Positions 18,037-27,114 are shown, numbered from the stretch's first letter. The stretch: DNA of 64,000 nt from Clostridiaceae bacterium (GCA_012521615.1 JAAYMA010000073.1:1-64000); one strand, 5' to 3'. A program made the numbers and translations. The notes: generated from the letters alone by a model not told the origin.

Positions 18037-19125
18037 CTATTCTTTTCCGTTAGGGAAAATGACGACTTTTACAGCATTGCCTTTTCTGTTTACAAAGGTG
18101 TCAAGTGCTTCTGCAAAATCATCAAGTTCAAATTCATGTGTAATAAGAGGTTTTACATTGAGCTGACCTGTTGACATTAAATTAAGAACTTTTTGACTTA
18201 CGTTCGGATTTGCCCTTGAACCGAATATAGCTACTTCATTATGTGTTATATATTTGAACGGAAGTTCTTCCATAACATCGTCAGTAGCAACTCCAAGAAG
18301 AGAAACCTGGCCGCCTTTTCTAACCATTCTTACCGCCTGGTTAAATGTACCTTTGGCACCGGAGCACTCAAAGGCCTGGTCCACACCAAGATTATCAGTA
18401 ATTCTTCTGACTGCCTCAACAGGATCTTCCTTTGTAAAGTCCACACAGTAATCTGCACCAAATTTTTTTGCAGCTTCCAGTCTTGCTCCACGTCCAACAA
18501 CAATAACCTTGGCGGCTCCCATTGATTTGGCGAGCAACATGGCGCACAAGCCTATCGGACCGGGTCCAATGACAGCCACAGTACCTCCCGGAGTTATGCC
18601 GGATAACTCAAGTCCGTGCAATGCAACACCAGCAGTATCATTCATTGCCGCTTCCGCAAATGTTACATTTTCAGGCATGCGGGAAATGCTCTTGATAGAA
18701 TATTTCTGATATTGACAATATGCACCGTCGGTAATGAAACCATAATGCTCATGCCCTGTAGATTTGTCCCCATAATTCAGGCATATGGTATACCTGCCAT
18801 TTTTACAGTTATCACAGTATCCGCAGCCTTTATGAGCTTCGCCGGCTACACGGTCTCCTACTTTAAAATCATGCACATCTTCACCAACGGCCACAATTTC
18901 GCCTGACCATTCGTGTCCGGCAATAAAGGGATAGGATGGAGGCCACGAACCTGCCAGATCGCCCCTGATTATTTCAGGATCACTGCCACAAATTGCTACT
19001 GCACGGATTTTACAGAGAACCTCATGTTTACCCGGTTTAGGTACTTCCACTTCTCTTATTTCGAACTTGCCAGGTTCGGTTAAAACACATGCTTTTGCAA
19101 ACTTAGGTATGTCATATTTTTTCAT
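18037..19125 (-). CDS. Zinc-dependent sorbitol/threonine-type dehydrogenase
   Basis: 362-residue MDR dehydrogenase: catalytic zinc Cys (AICGSDPE), GHEWSGE, structural cluster (CGYCDNCKNGRYTIC) and Rossmann GPGPIGLCAMLLAK. It differs from the dehydrogenase at 13096-14127 in sequence and in its longer loops, so the operon has two non-redundant enzymes. A strong GGGGGG site precedes ATG 19125. Likely to oxidise a polyol or sugar hydroxyl; substrate not determinable. It follows a decayed hydroxyacyl-CoA dehydrogenase by 25 bp. Confidence 0.85.
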   Translation of the reverse strand: MKKYDIPKFAKACVLTEPGKFEIREVEVPKPGKHEVLCKIRAVAICGSDPEIIRGDLAGSWPPSYPFIAGHEWSGEIVAVGEDVHDFKVGDRVAGEAHKGCGYCDNCKNGRYTICLNYGDKSTGHEHYGFITDGAYCQYQKYSIKSISRMPENVTFAEAAMNDTAGVALHGLELSGITPGGTVAVIGPGPIGLCAMLLAKSMGAAKVIVVGRGARLEAAKKFGADYCVDFTKEDPVEAVRRITDNLGVDQAFECSGAKGTFNQAVRMVRKGGQVSLLGVATDDVMEELPFKYITHNEVAIFGSRANPNVSQKVLNLMSTGQLNVKPLITHEFELDDFAEALDTFVNRKGNAVKVVIFPNGKE

Positions 19126-19150
19126 CGGAAACCCCCCTAATACACTTTTG

Positions 19151-19795
19151 TTATATTTTTTTCAAAGCATGAACTATGAACTCATTACGTTTTTTAATGA
19201 GACTGTTCATGTCTTTTTTTGACCAATCATAAAATCCTTTTCCTGATCTGTAACCTCGATGCCCTTCTTTGAGTAATTTTTCAAAGAGTAGTGAAGCATC
19301 TGTCCGGTTAGATATCTCAGGCAAAACTGTGTTTTGAACAGAACAACATAAATCAACACCGGCTGCATCCACATGCTCCAGAGGACCCCAGACCGGAAAA
19401 CGAAGAGCCATTCCCATCTTAATTGCTGTGTCAACATCTTCAGGTGAGGCAAGACCTATTTCTACAATATTAACTGCTTCTCTTATCACAGCCTGCAATA
19501 TGCGGTTGGCAAGTTGACCGGGAAGATCCTTTTTTACTATGACCGGAGCTTTTCCCCAGGATATGAGCATTTTTTTAACTTTTTCAGCAACAGCAGGGGA
19601 AGAATTGTCCCCAATTACTATTTCAACTAACGGTATTAGTGTCGCCGGGAGCCAGAAGTGTGCGGTAAGAGTACGTTCCGGATGTTTGGTTTTTGAACTG
19701 ATATCTGTTATTCTCAATCCTGAAGTGTTACTTAGAATTGGAACATCAAAGGAAGTATTTTTGAAGATATATGTGATTTTCTGCGATGATTCGCA
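19151..19795 (-). pseudogene. 3-hydroxyacyl-CoA dehydrogenase, N-terminal NAD domain lost
   Basis: A 188-codon frame from TTG 19717 matches the later part of 3-hydroxyacyl-CoA dehydrogenases: ITDISSKTKHPERTLTAHFW, then the C-terminal domain with GQLANRI and EDVDTAIKMGMALRFPVWGP, ending GYRSGKGFYDW. Reading back in frame adds 26 more family-like codons (…QKITYIFKNTSFDVPILSNTSG) up to 19795, where a TAA stops it. The GxGxxG Rossmann half is absent. No start with a ribosome-binding site exists, so this is a 5'-truncated remnant at the head of the sugar operon. Related enzymes (lambda-crystallin/gulonate dehydrogenase type) act on sugar acids, which would fit the operon. Confidence 0.8.
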
Positions 19796-19816
19796 TTAGT
19801 TTTGATTAATTTGATA

Positions 19817-19875
19817 TTACTGTAAGTAATTGCATATAAAAGTGATATGAATAGCTAATCATATTTTTACAGTAA
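19817..19875. promoter_or_regulatory. Separated inverted repeat upstream of the mgl operon remnant
   Basis: TTACTGTAA at 19817-19825 and its reverse complement TTACAGTAA at 19867-19875 flank an AT-rich stretch that could hold the operon promoter. Possible paired operator half-sites; weak evidence. Confidence 0.3.
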
Positions 19876-19878
19876 GCG

Positions 19879-20331
19879 TTAATCTTTTAATGCAGTATAC
19901 TTTTTTCTGATGAGTCTGAACAAAGCTGTAACAATCAGAATACCAAAAGCAATGGTAAAAGCTTTGAACAATGTATCAACTGCATGCCTGACAGCTTTTT
20001 GAACATTGTTTTCAACAAGGCTTTGTATAGTTTGATAGGCAGCTATTCCCGGCAAAAACGGAAATATGCCCGGAACACAAAAAACAGTAGCCGGGGCCTT
20101 AAGCTTTTTCGCCATAAGCTCACTGAAAATGGCTACAGTAACGGTTCCTATAAATATCTGCGATATACTTAATGAAGGTGCTGAAGTATTTAAAGCATAG
20201 GCGATGCAATATCCTACAGAACCGCCGAGCCCGGTCCACAAAAGCAACCGTTTTTCAATATTCATGGCAATGGCTGGAGCAATGCTTCCCAGGAAAGCCA
20301 GGATGAAATTTTTTATAAAATGAATAATCAT
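19879..20331 (-). CDS. Threonine/serine exporter small subunit (YjjB/ThrE C-terminal type)
   Basis: 150 residues with four to five hydrophobic helices and the family motifs (SIAPAIAMNIEKR; VPGIFPFLPGIAAYQ). In bacteria with a split ThrE this half pairs with a YjjP-type half to export amino acids. It overlaps the upstream gene by 4 bp, so the two are coupled. Confidence 0.85.
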   Translation of the reverse strand: MIIHFIKNFILAFLGSIAPAIAMNIEKRLLLWTGLGGSVGYCIAYALNTSAPSLSISQIFIGTVTVAIFSELMAKKLKAPATVFCVPGIFPFLPGIAAYQTIQSLVENNVQKAVRHAVDTLFKAFTIAFGILIVTALFRLIRKKYTALKD

Positions 20332-21080
20332 GAGAAACCTCCCCAGAAGAATAAGCCGACAGCTGTTCCTGCAGCAATTACTGCAACAATTATAATGGCC
20401 TCACCAAGCTTCGCAAGTCCGCTTATGGTGTCGCCATGCAGAAGATCTCTGACACCATTTGTTAAAGCAACACCGGGGACTAAATTGGTCAGGACGCCCG
20501 TAATGATAACATAGGCATTTGTATCGGGAATCACCCTTGGAATAACCGGACCTAAAATACCAGTTACAAATCCATCGACGAAAAGGTCTATAAAAGGGAA
20601 GCTGTTATCTTTGGAAAAAACAAAGCGTAATAAGCCTAAAATAACTCCTATAAAAAGCGCTGACAATGCATCGGTTCTGCTTCCTCCAAAAATCAGGGCA
20701 TAAGTAAAGGAGGTCAGGGCATAGCTTATAATCACAGTAAGACGGGAATAGGAACTGTCCTGTGCAATATTGTCCAGCTCTGATTTTATTTCTTCATAAT
20801 CGGGCTTATGATATTCGATGCGCCGTGATAAATCATTAATACGGGCAATTTTTTTAAGATCCACTGTTCTGGATGAAACTCTTTTGCATATGGTGGTTAC
20901 ACCCTTTTCGCCCTCTGCACTAACAAATAATCCGGTAGGCAGAACAAATGGCTCGCATTTTAAGTTGTAGCTTAAACATATCCTCTTTATCGTATCTTCT
21001 ACACGGTAGGTTTCTCCTCCGAAACTCAGAAGCATTAATCCGGCACGGACTGCTATATCAAGTATTTTTTCCTGTTCCAT
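20328..21080 (-). CDS. Threonine/serine exporter large subunit (YjjP/DUF1212 type)
   Basis: 250 residues. A soluble N-terminal part (about 1-110: GGETYRVEDTI..IC, the usual GGxTxRVE-like start) is followed by about five membrane helices with PGVALTNGVRDLLHGDTISG, the signature of the ThrE/YjjP family. It probably works with the 150-residue partner as one transporter. Starts at ATG 21080, ahead of a GGGTTG site. Confidence 0.87.
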   Translation of the reverse strand: MEQEKILDIAVRAGLMLLSFGGETYRVEDTIKRICLSYNLKCEPFVLPTGLFVSAEGEKGVTTICKRVSSRTVDLKKIARINDLSRRIEYHKPDYEEIKSELDNIAQDSSYSRLTVIISYALTSFTYALIFGGSRTDALSALFIGVILGLLRFVFSKDNSFPFIDLFVDGFVTGILGPVIPRVIPDTNAYVIITGVLTNLVPGVALTNGVRDLLHGDTISGLAKLGEAIIIVAVIAAGTAVGLFFWGGFS

Positions 21081-21263
21081 ATCAACCCTGCTTTATTTGA
21101 ATTTTCTAAATATCAGTTATTTGTGATTGGACTTGCCACAGTAAAAAATTTTGGGAAAAGCCTTTACATATTTTGAGCTTGATTTCGACTCTATTTTCAT
21201 AAATATATTATATTTATTAACAATATAAATATCCAGTCAATGCTTTAAAATCAGGCTATAAAG

Positions 21264-21292
21264 ATGACAAAGCCGGTGTATGTATGTATAAT
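21264..21292 (+). promoter_or_regulatory. Probable prfB promoter
   Basis: ATGACA (21264-21269), 17 bp, TATAAT (21287-21292) with an upstream TGT that may act as an extended -10. Confidence 0.55.
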
Positions 21293-21348
21293 GATATTGT
21301 TTTCAGTTTTTTATCGTTGCTTATTTTATGTAAGAAAGGGATGATAAT

Positions 21349-22453
21349 ATGAGCCTTGTAGAACTTGAACAATTAAGCATTGAGCTTAAAGGGCTTGCCA
21401 AGGATATTAAAGAACTGAGGGATTCACTTTGACCTCCCAGGTTTAGAAAAAGAACTGGAAGAGCTTGAACACAAGTCCAGTGAACCGGACTTCTGGAATG
21501 ATACTGAAAACTCACAAAAAATCCTTCAGAGAATAAAAAATATCAGAACCAGGATAGAAAATTACAGTACACTTCTTTCGGATTGCGAAGATGCCATTAC
21601 TCTTGCAGAATTAGGACTGGAAGAAAAGGAAGAATCTGTAGCTGAAGAATTGAAGGAAAGTTTTGAGGATATAAAGTCCAGATATGACAAGTTCCGTTTG
21701 GAAACACTGATGAAGGGTGAATTTGACGCAAATAATGCTATTATTACTCTCCATGCAGGTGCAGGTGGAACAGAGGCTATGGACTGGGTCCAGATGCTGT
21801 TCAGAATGTATTCGCGCTGGGCCGATAAAAATGGTTTTGAAGTCAGAGTGCTTGATCTTCTTGAAGGGGAAGAGGCAGGTATAAAAAGTGTAACAGCTGC
21901 TATCAACGGCGAATATGCATATGGCTATTTAAAGGCTGAAAAGGGAGTTCACAGACTTGTGAGAATATCTCCTTTCGATTCATCGGGCAGAAGGCATACA
22001 TCATTTGCATCCATGGAAGTATTGCCTGAACTTGATGATACAGTTGAGGTTGAGATAAATCCGGATGACATAAAAATGGACGTATATCGTGCCTCAGGAG
22101 CAGGAGGACAGCACGTCAACAAAACTTCTTCAGCTGTCAGATTGACTCACATTCCAACAGGAATTATTGTTGCCTGCCAGAATGAACGTTCCCAGTTTCA
22201 GAACCGGGAGATGGCAATGAAAATGCTAAAAGCAAAACTGCTTGAGCTGAAAGAGAAGGAACAGGCTGAAAAAATAAATCAGATAAAAGGCGAGCAGAAA
22301 GACATAGCCTGGGGAAATCAGATCCGGTCCTATGTATTTTGTCCATATACATTGGTGAAGGATCACCGTACCAATTATGAAGAAGGAAATGTGCAAAAGG
22401 TTATGGATGGAGAGATAGATCCGTTCATTCAAGCATATCTGAGCATGTTTTAG
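21349..22453 (+). CDS. prfB: Peptide chain release factor 2, with programmed +1 frameshift
   Basis: RF2 recognises UGA and UAA stop codons and triggers peptide release. The gene is split: frame 1 runs from ATG 21349 (site AAAGGG) for 27 codons to TGA at 21430-21432. A +1 slip on CTT TGA C moves into the frame that continues DLPGLEKELEE... to 22453. An AGGGA element lies just upstream of the slip site, as in other prfB genes. The joined product has the SPF tripeptide for stop recognition (RISPFDSSGRRHTSF) and the GGQ peptidyl-hydrolase motif (SGAGGQHVNKTSSA). About 367 residues. The frameshift is autoregulatory: scarce RF2 lets ribosomes slip and make more. Confidence 0.96.
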
Positions 22454-22470
22454 TTCGGATGCGGGGCTTT

Positions 22471-22500
22471 ACTGAAGAACAGCCGGGTCTGTTCTTCAGT
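22471..22500. terminator. Hairpin between convergent prfB and the D,D-carboxypeptidase homologue
   Basis: Perfect 12-bp stem ACTGAAGAACAG / CTGTTCTTCAGT with a 6-nt loop. It overlaps the stop of the minus-strand gene. There is no clear T run on either side, so it is only a putative shared terminator. Confidence 0.55.
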
Positions 22501-23785
22501 GAAACCTTCCTCGTGTTATTTTTCTTGCCCTTGCCTTAATGGCTTTTTTTCGTATATATTTTATAATCTTGTATATGATAATGACAACTTCTACGAATAC
22601 AAGGAATGCTATTAAATAGAGCAGCTCTTTATTTTCTCTAAGTCTGTCGGCCATAATCTGGCGTGTGGTTTTTTGAGGCAGGATTTCTCTGTCGGGATAA
22701 AGTTCCACATTAATAACTGTATCGTCCAACAGTGTATATGTCAGCATACCGATAATAGTGGTCTTTGTAATCGGTGGCTTAAGTTTCGATTCATCTATAT
22801 TAATATCAATACTTTTAATAAAATTCTGACCTTTCGGATAAATGTAATGAACATCTGTTGTAGCAACAAGGTTTAGATTCTGCCCTTCAACAGTAATTGT
22901 CCTTTGGCTTGCACCTGCCGATACAAGAGTGCCATAAAGGTAATTGGTGAATCCGTAATCAAGATATGCGATGGAGTCAGTATACATATTTTTAGTAGGG
23001 ACATCCAGAAGCACACATACTAACCGCATGTTATTTTTAGTTGCTGTTGTTACCAGGCTTTGTATTTCATTATTGATACTTGCGGTCAAACCTCCATCTG
23101 TGCCCGGATAGCTCCAGAACATATTATTTGTGTTTGTCAGAAGAAGAGTTTTTTCTTTGTCATACCAGGGTTTAGCCTGAGTTCCGAAAAAACGGTTGAA
23201 ATTGCTGTTAGAAAGTGCATATTTCATTAATTTTGCAATATCGTTTGCTGTGGTTACCTGTTTTTCATGATAGTCACCTGTACAGTTAACGAACACGGTA
23301 TCAGTCATTTCAAGGTTGGCAGCATATTCGTTCATCATTTTTACAAATCCTTCTTCGCTGCCCCCGACATATTCGGCAAGTGCTATGGATGCATCGGGAG
23401 ACCCGGTTAAAAGCAGTGCATAAAGCAGGTTCTTAACGGCGTACTTTTCGCCAACAGTGAGATTCAGAGTTGCATTTTTTGTATTTGTAGCATCTTTACT
23501 GGCAGTTACCATAGCATCCACGTCTGCTTTTTCAAGTGTTATCAAAACAGCCATTATCCGGTTGGCAAGGGAAGAGTGAGATAATTCATCGGCTGCTTTT
23601 GAAAGAATTACCTGACCTCTGCGTGCATCAAAAAGAAGCGCAGAAACAGCTTCGGTCTGAGGTTTTTCCTGACCGTCTGCTGCAAGCACAAAGTTTTCCA
23701 TACTCATAAAAGAGCATGTAAGAATTATGAATACCATTATGAAAATTGAAACCGGTCTAAATTTTATTTTATGACCATAATTCAT
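22496..23785 (-). CDS. D,D-carboxypeptidase homologue (S11) with degenerate active site
   Basis: 429 residues built like DacA/DacF: signal or anchor helix (about 12-35), S11 penicillin-binding-protein domain, a PBP5 C-terminal-like beta domain, then a membrane helix (about 390-412) and a very basic tail (KKAIKARARK). The three catalytic motifs are altered. SxxK reads SLAN (72-75), so the base Lys is Asn. The SGN motif in LLL.SGNDA reads GSP (128-130). KTG reads LTA (233-235). The surrounding sequence aligns well (ALAEYVGGSEEGFVKMMNEYA). It is therefore probably a pseudoenzyme, perhaps a cell-wall scaffold or regulator. The frame is full-length and clean, so it is not simple decay. Confidence 0.8.
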   Translation of the reverse strand: MNYGHKIKFRPVSIFIMVFIILTCSFMSMENFVLAADGQEKPQTEAVSALLFDARRGQVILSKAADELSHSSLANRIMAVLITLEKADVDAMVTASKDATNTKNATLNLTVGEKYAVKNLLYALLLTGSPDASIALAEYVGGSEEGFVKMMNEYAANLEMTDTVFVNCTGDYHEKQVTTANDIAKLMKYALSNSNFNRFFGTQAKPWYDKEKTLLLTNTNNMFWSYPGTDGGLTASINNEIQSLVTTATKNNMRLVCVLLDVPTKNMYTDSIAYLDYGFTNYLYGTLVSAGASQRTITVEGQNLNLVATTDVHYIYPKGQNFIKSIDINIDESKLKPPITKTTIIGMLTYTLLDDTVINVELYPDREILPQKTTRQIMADRLRENKELLYLIAFLVFVEVVIIIYKIIKYIRKKAIKARARKITRGRFH

Positions 23786-24283
23786 CGCAATTCTTCCCTA
23801 AAGAGATGTTCTGAAATTTCACTCAACACCAATATGAATAGTGAGCATTCATAAAAAATTATAACACACTGATAAAGCATGTCAATCAATTAACATAACA
23901 GCTAAACAGCATGTTACATCTATATTTTAGCATATATATCATCACTTAATTTTAAATTCGTTTATGGGTTTTGTAAATATATTACCAATTAATTTAACCA
24001 AAAATGTAAAATACCAGTCATATTGTTATTCCAATTTTTATTATACTAATCGATGTATGTAAAATATGTGACTTTAATTTTGTTTTTAAAGATTCTTACT
24101 AAGGTTCGTAGTACTTAATGGCTTTTTACCAAAAAGGTTTTGAGGGTAAACAAAAAGTTTAAAATTGTAAAATATATGATAATTATATGATAATTATATG
24201 GTTGTAAAGTTTCCGATAATAATATAGACTATAAAATAACAAATAATTAAAAAAAAGCATTTGCTTAAGAAGGTGTAACCCTG
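23786..24283. other. 498-bp AT-rich intergenic region between divergent genes
   Basis: No ORF or RNA recognised. It should hold the divergent promoters of the carboxypeptidase homologue and the thioredoxin-like gene. Seen: an inverted repeat TTTACC...GGTAAA near 24125-24151, and a short direct repeat TATATGATAAT (twice between 24171 and 24195). Confidence 0.5.
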
Positions 24284-24613
24284 GTGACTTTTGAGAACAT
24301 ACTTGACATAGGAAGGGAAAATTATAGTAAAATTGTTTTAAACTCATCGTTTCCGGTGTTGCTTAATTTTTGGGCAATGTGGTGTGCTCCTTGCAAACCT
24401 CTGGAACCCATTCTGGAATATCTTGCAAAAGAGTATAAAGGGCGTTTGATAATCGGGAGAATTAATGTCGATGACGAATTTCAACTGGTAAAAGATTTTA
24501 AAATCATGAATATACCTACACTCATATTGATTAAAGACGGCAGAGTACAGGAGACTGTTATAGGCGCCCGTTCGAGGTTTGGTTTAAGAATATTAATAGA
24601 AAAGTATCTTTGA
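24284..24613 (+). CDS. Thioredoxin-like protein
   Basis: 109 residues with a thioredoxin fold. The active site is WCAPC (33-37), variant of the usual WCGPC. The LLNFWA strand before it and the cis-proline loop MNIPTLILIKDG are intact. No signal peptide, so a cytoplasmic thiol-disulfide reductase is likely. It starts with GTG 24284 after AAGAAGGTG. The next gene (DivIVA-like) begins 37 bp on; the functional link is unclear. No thioredoxin reductase is nearby. Confidence 0.85.
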   Translation: MTFENILDIGRENYSKIVLNSSFPVLLNFWAMWCAPCKPLEPILEYLAKEYKGRLIIGRINVDDEFQLVKDFKIMNIPTLILIKDGRVQETVIGARSRFGLRILIEKYL

Positions 24614-24650
24614 TACTTGTTTATAAAATATTAATTAAGGGGTGTTATTT

Positions 24651-25133
24651 ATGCCGGGTGAAAGGAAATTTGGTACTTCTCCATTTGGATTTAACAAATC
24701 TGATGTGAACGCATATATAGAGAAGCTTGTTCGTGAGTTTGACCAACGTATCAAAGAGAAAGATGATGAAATATCAAACCTCAAGATGCAGATAAGAGAG
24801 ATGAAAGCCCGCTACGATACTGCAGAGACAGACAGCGCCCAAATCAATAAAGATAAAGAACTGATAGCAAATACATTAATCCAGGCACAGGACAAAGCTG
24901 CTGCCATAGTTGAAGATGCAAGGAAGCAGGCAGAACAGGAAAAAATTAAACTGGAAGCGGAACTTGAAAATGAGAGGGAAAAAATTATAGATTTAAAACG
25001 TGATATTAAATCTATAAAAGAAGATGTTATCGAAATGCTCTCTAAGTTTCGGTCTTCACTGGAACAGGCCGAGAATTACATAGAAGAAATTGAAACTAAA
25101 TATTTTGAACCTGGCAGTGAGCAAGCAAGCTAA
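24651..25133 (+). CDS. DivIVA-like coiled-coil protein
   Basis: 160 residues. The N-terminus (FGTSPFGFNKSDVNAYIEKLVREFD) resembles the DivIVA/GpsB membrane-targeting motif (FxxxxxGYxxxDVxxfl). The rest is a long charged coiled coil (about 30-150). DivIVA-family proteins mark the division site or poles and recruit partners. ATG 24651 is preceded by AAGGGGTG; a GTG nine bases upstream overlaps that site. Shorter than classical DivIVA and lacking a clear C-terminal tetramer domain, so GpsB-like or a paralogue is possible. Confidence 0.7.
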   Translation: MPGERKFGTSPFGFNKSDVNAYIEKLVREFDQRIKEKDDEISNLKMQIREMKARYDTAETDSAQINKDKELIANTLIQAQDKAAAIVEDARKQAEQEKIKLEAELENEREKIIDLKRDIKSIKEDVIEMLSKFRSSLEQAENYIEEIETKYFEPGSEQAS

Positions 25134-25173
25134 AGATAATGACAAATATAATATTCTTATATGAGAAAGCCAC

Positions 25174-25194
25174 GGCCCTGCAGACAGCAGGGTC
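25174..25194 (+). terminator. Weak terminator after the DivIVA-like gene
   Basis: CCCTGC / GCAGGG stem extended by one G-U and one G-C pair, followed only by TTGATTT. It may attenuate rather than fully stop transcription. Confidence 0.5.
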
Positions 25195-25271
25195 TTGATT
25201 TATAACTATTTATTTCTTGATCAATTTCAATCTCTGTTAGAAATAGTCAAATCATTTTGGAGGGAGAAAAT

Positions 25272-25754
25272 ATGGAAAAGCAGCTTCTTGATATTTTAAA
25301 AACCAATGGAAGAATCAAGGAAGAAGACCTGGCTGTAATGCTGAATACTTCGGTGGATGAAGTAAAAAGCACCATAGAGAGGTTGGAAAAGGAAGGTGTT
25401 ATTTTAGGATATGACACCTTAATTGACTGGGAAAAAACGGATTATGAAAAGGTCATTGCGTATATTGAGGTTAAAGTAACTCCTCAAAGAGGGCAGGGTT
25501 TTGATAAAGTTGCTGAAAGAATTTATAACTATCCTCAGGTTACTGCCTGCAGCCTTATGTCAGGACGCTATGATCTTTTTGTTGTAGTAGAAGGAAAAAC
25601 TATGAAAGAAGTGGCGTTATTTGTTGCGGAAAAGCTTGCGCCTATTGAATCAGTTTTAAGTACAGCCACTCATTTCGTTTTGAAAAAATATAAGGATAAT
25701 GGAATTGTCTTTAATAAGCCCAGGAAAGATAAGCGGGAGGCAGTAGTATTATGA
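25272..25754 (+). CDS. Lrp/AsnC family transcriptional regulator
   Basis: 160 residues: an N-terminal winged helix-turn-helix (about 1-50, ..LLDILKTNGRIKEEDLAVMLNTS..EV...I..LE..GVI.GY) and an AsnC/RAM ligand-binding domain (VIAYIEVKVTP...; YPQV..C..MSGRYDLFVVVEG). ATG 25272 follows GGAGGG at proper spacing. Its stop overlaps the aminotransferase start (ATGA), so it probably regulates its own operon in response to an amino acid. Confidence 0.9.
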   Translation: MEKQLLDILKTNGRIKEEDLAVMLNTSVDEVKSTIERLEKEGVILGYDTLIDWEKTDYEKVIAYIEVKVTPQRGQGFDKVAERIYNYPQVTACSLMSGRYDLFVVVEGKTMKEVALFVAEKLAPIESVLSTATHFVLKKYKDNGIVFNKPRKDKREAVVL

Positions 25755-26920
25755 GCATCGAACAAATGATTAAAGAGAATATAGTCAATACACCGCCATC
25801 CGGTATCAGAAAGTATTTTGATCTTATTAATGACATGAAGGATGCAATTTCACTTGGAATAGGGGAGCCCGATTTTGAAACTCCCTGGAGTATCCGGGAA
25901 GAAGGTATATATTCACTTGAGCAGGGAAGAACCTTTTATACGTCAAATGCCGGACTTCCGGAACTCAGACGCGAGATTTCAAGGTATATGAAAGACCGTT
26001 TTAATCTTGCATATCAGGCCGAAGATGAGGTGCTTGTCACTGTTGGCGGTAGTGAAGCCATTGATCTGGCCATTCGTACCTTTGCGGGCCCAGGAGACGA
26101 GGTTATTATTCCTGAGCCTTGTTTTGTCGCTTATAAAGGCTGTGTCATGTTTACAGGTGCTACCCCTGTTACAATAGAATTAAAGGCAGAACACGATTTT
26201 AAGCTACAGCCTGAACAGGTTTTAAATGCTATTACAGACAAAACAAAAGCAATTATTCTTGGATATCCAAATAATCCTACAGGCGCAACCATGGGTTACG
26301 ATGATTATAAAGCTTTGGTAGAAGTTCTGAAGGATAAAAATATAGTGGTTATATCGGACGAGTTATACGCTGAGCTCACATATAAAGGGAAACATGTTTC
26401 CATAGCAAACTTTCCTGAGATGAAAGATAAAACCATTGTTATAAATGGTTTTTCAAAGGCTTTTGCCATGACGGGCTGGAGGATTGGATTTGCTTGTGGA
26501 CATCCGGCTGCCATAAAACAAATGCAAAAGATCCACCAGTATGCTATTATGTGCAGTCCAACCACTGCTCAGTTTGCTGCAATAGAAGCATTAAAAAATG
26601 GGCTCGAAGAAGTTGAAAAGATGGTTGAAGAGTATAACAGAAGAAGGCTTGTAATGGTGGATGGTTTCAGAAAAGCTGGACTTGACTGCTATGAGCCCAC
26701 AGGTGCATTTTATGTGTTTCCTGATTTAAGAAAATTTGGACTTAGCTCCGATGAGTTTTGTGAACGTCTTTTGCTTGAAGAAAAGGTCCTGATGGTTCCC
26801 GGCAACGCTTTTGGTGAGTGCGGGGAAGGGTTTGCAAGGGCGACATATGCCACCTCATTGGAGAATATCAAGGAAGCATTGAGAAGAATTAAGCGTTTTG
26901 TTGACAAATTGAACCGATAA
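25751..26920 (+). CDS. Class I/II PLP-dependent aminotransferase
   Basis: 389-residue fold-type I aminotransferase. GIGEPDF near residue 37, the YPNNPTGA motif, ISDE(L)YAEL, and the Schiff-base lysine in NGFSKAFAMTGWRIGF are intact, as is the C-terminal PGNAFGE...R carboxylate-binding arginine region. It resembles PatA/aromatic or aspartate-type aminotransferases that pair with an Lrp regulator. Translationally coupled to the regulator. The amino donor cannot be decided. Confidence 0.9.
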   Translation: MSIEQMIKENIVNTPPSGIRKYFDLINDMKDAISLGIGEPDFETPWSIREEGIYSLEQGRTFYTSNAGLPELRREISRYMKDRFNLAYQAEDEVLVTVGGSEAIDLAIRTFAGPGDEVIIPEPCFVAYKGCVMFTGATPVTIELKAEHDFKLQPEQVLNAITDKTKAIILGYPNNPTGATMGYDDYKALVEVLKDKNIVVISDELYAELTYKGKHVSIANFPEMKDKTIVINGFSKAFAMTGWRIGFACGHPAAIKQMQKIHQYAIMCSPTTAQFAAIEALKNGLEEVEKMVEEYNRRRLVMVDGFRKAGLDCYEPTGAFYVFPDLRKFGLSSDEFCERLLLEEKVLMVPGNAFGECGEGFARATYATSLENIKEALRRIKRFVDKLNR

Positions 26921-26934
26921 AAATTATGAAAAAA

Positions 26935-26967
26935 AAGGGGCAAAAACCTTTCCGGCTATTGCCCCTT
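26935..26967 (-). terminator. Terminator of the Spo0E-like gene, convergent with the aminotransferase
   Basis: AAGGGGCAA (26935-26943) pairs with TTGCCCCTT (26959-26967). Minus-strand reading gives a run of T after the stem; the plus strand has only a weak tail. The right arm overlaps the Spo0E-like stop codon. Confidence 0.75.
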
Positions 26968-27114
26968 AATTCTGAATTTTTTATTTTTCTGCGATTTCAT
27001 TTTCTCTACAATTAAATTATCCAGTTGTCTGCTTATCGAAAGTATAACATCCATGCTGTACCCTGATGAAATAGCTTTGTTTAACCTGCTTCTCACCCGT
27101 TCAATCTTTTTCAT
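26956..27114 (-). CDS. Spo0E-like sporulation aspartyl-phosphatase
   Basis: A 52-codon gene. The translation starts MKKIERVRSRLNKAIS and has the family signature ISRQLDNLIV (S..LD motif) after a ..G...D.IL.. segment. Spo0E-family proteins remove the phosphate from Spo0A~P and so delay sporulation. An AGGGG site (GTGGAGGGGTTTACAA before the ATG) supports the start at 27114. The short size is normal for the family. It supports a spore-forming host. Confidence 0.85.
   Translation of the reverse strand: MKKIERVRSRLNKAISSGYSMDVILSISRQLDNLIVEKMKSQKNKKFRIKGQ

Noticed and set aside
21430-21432. In-frame stop in prfB as a mutation
   Set aside because: It is the standard CTT-TGA-C programmed frameshift site, with continuous RF2 homology in the +1 frame.
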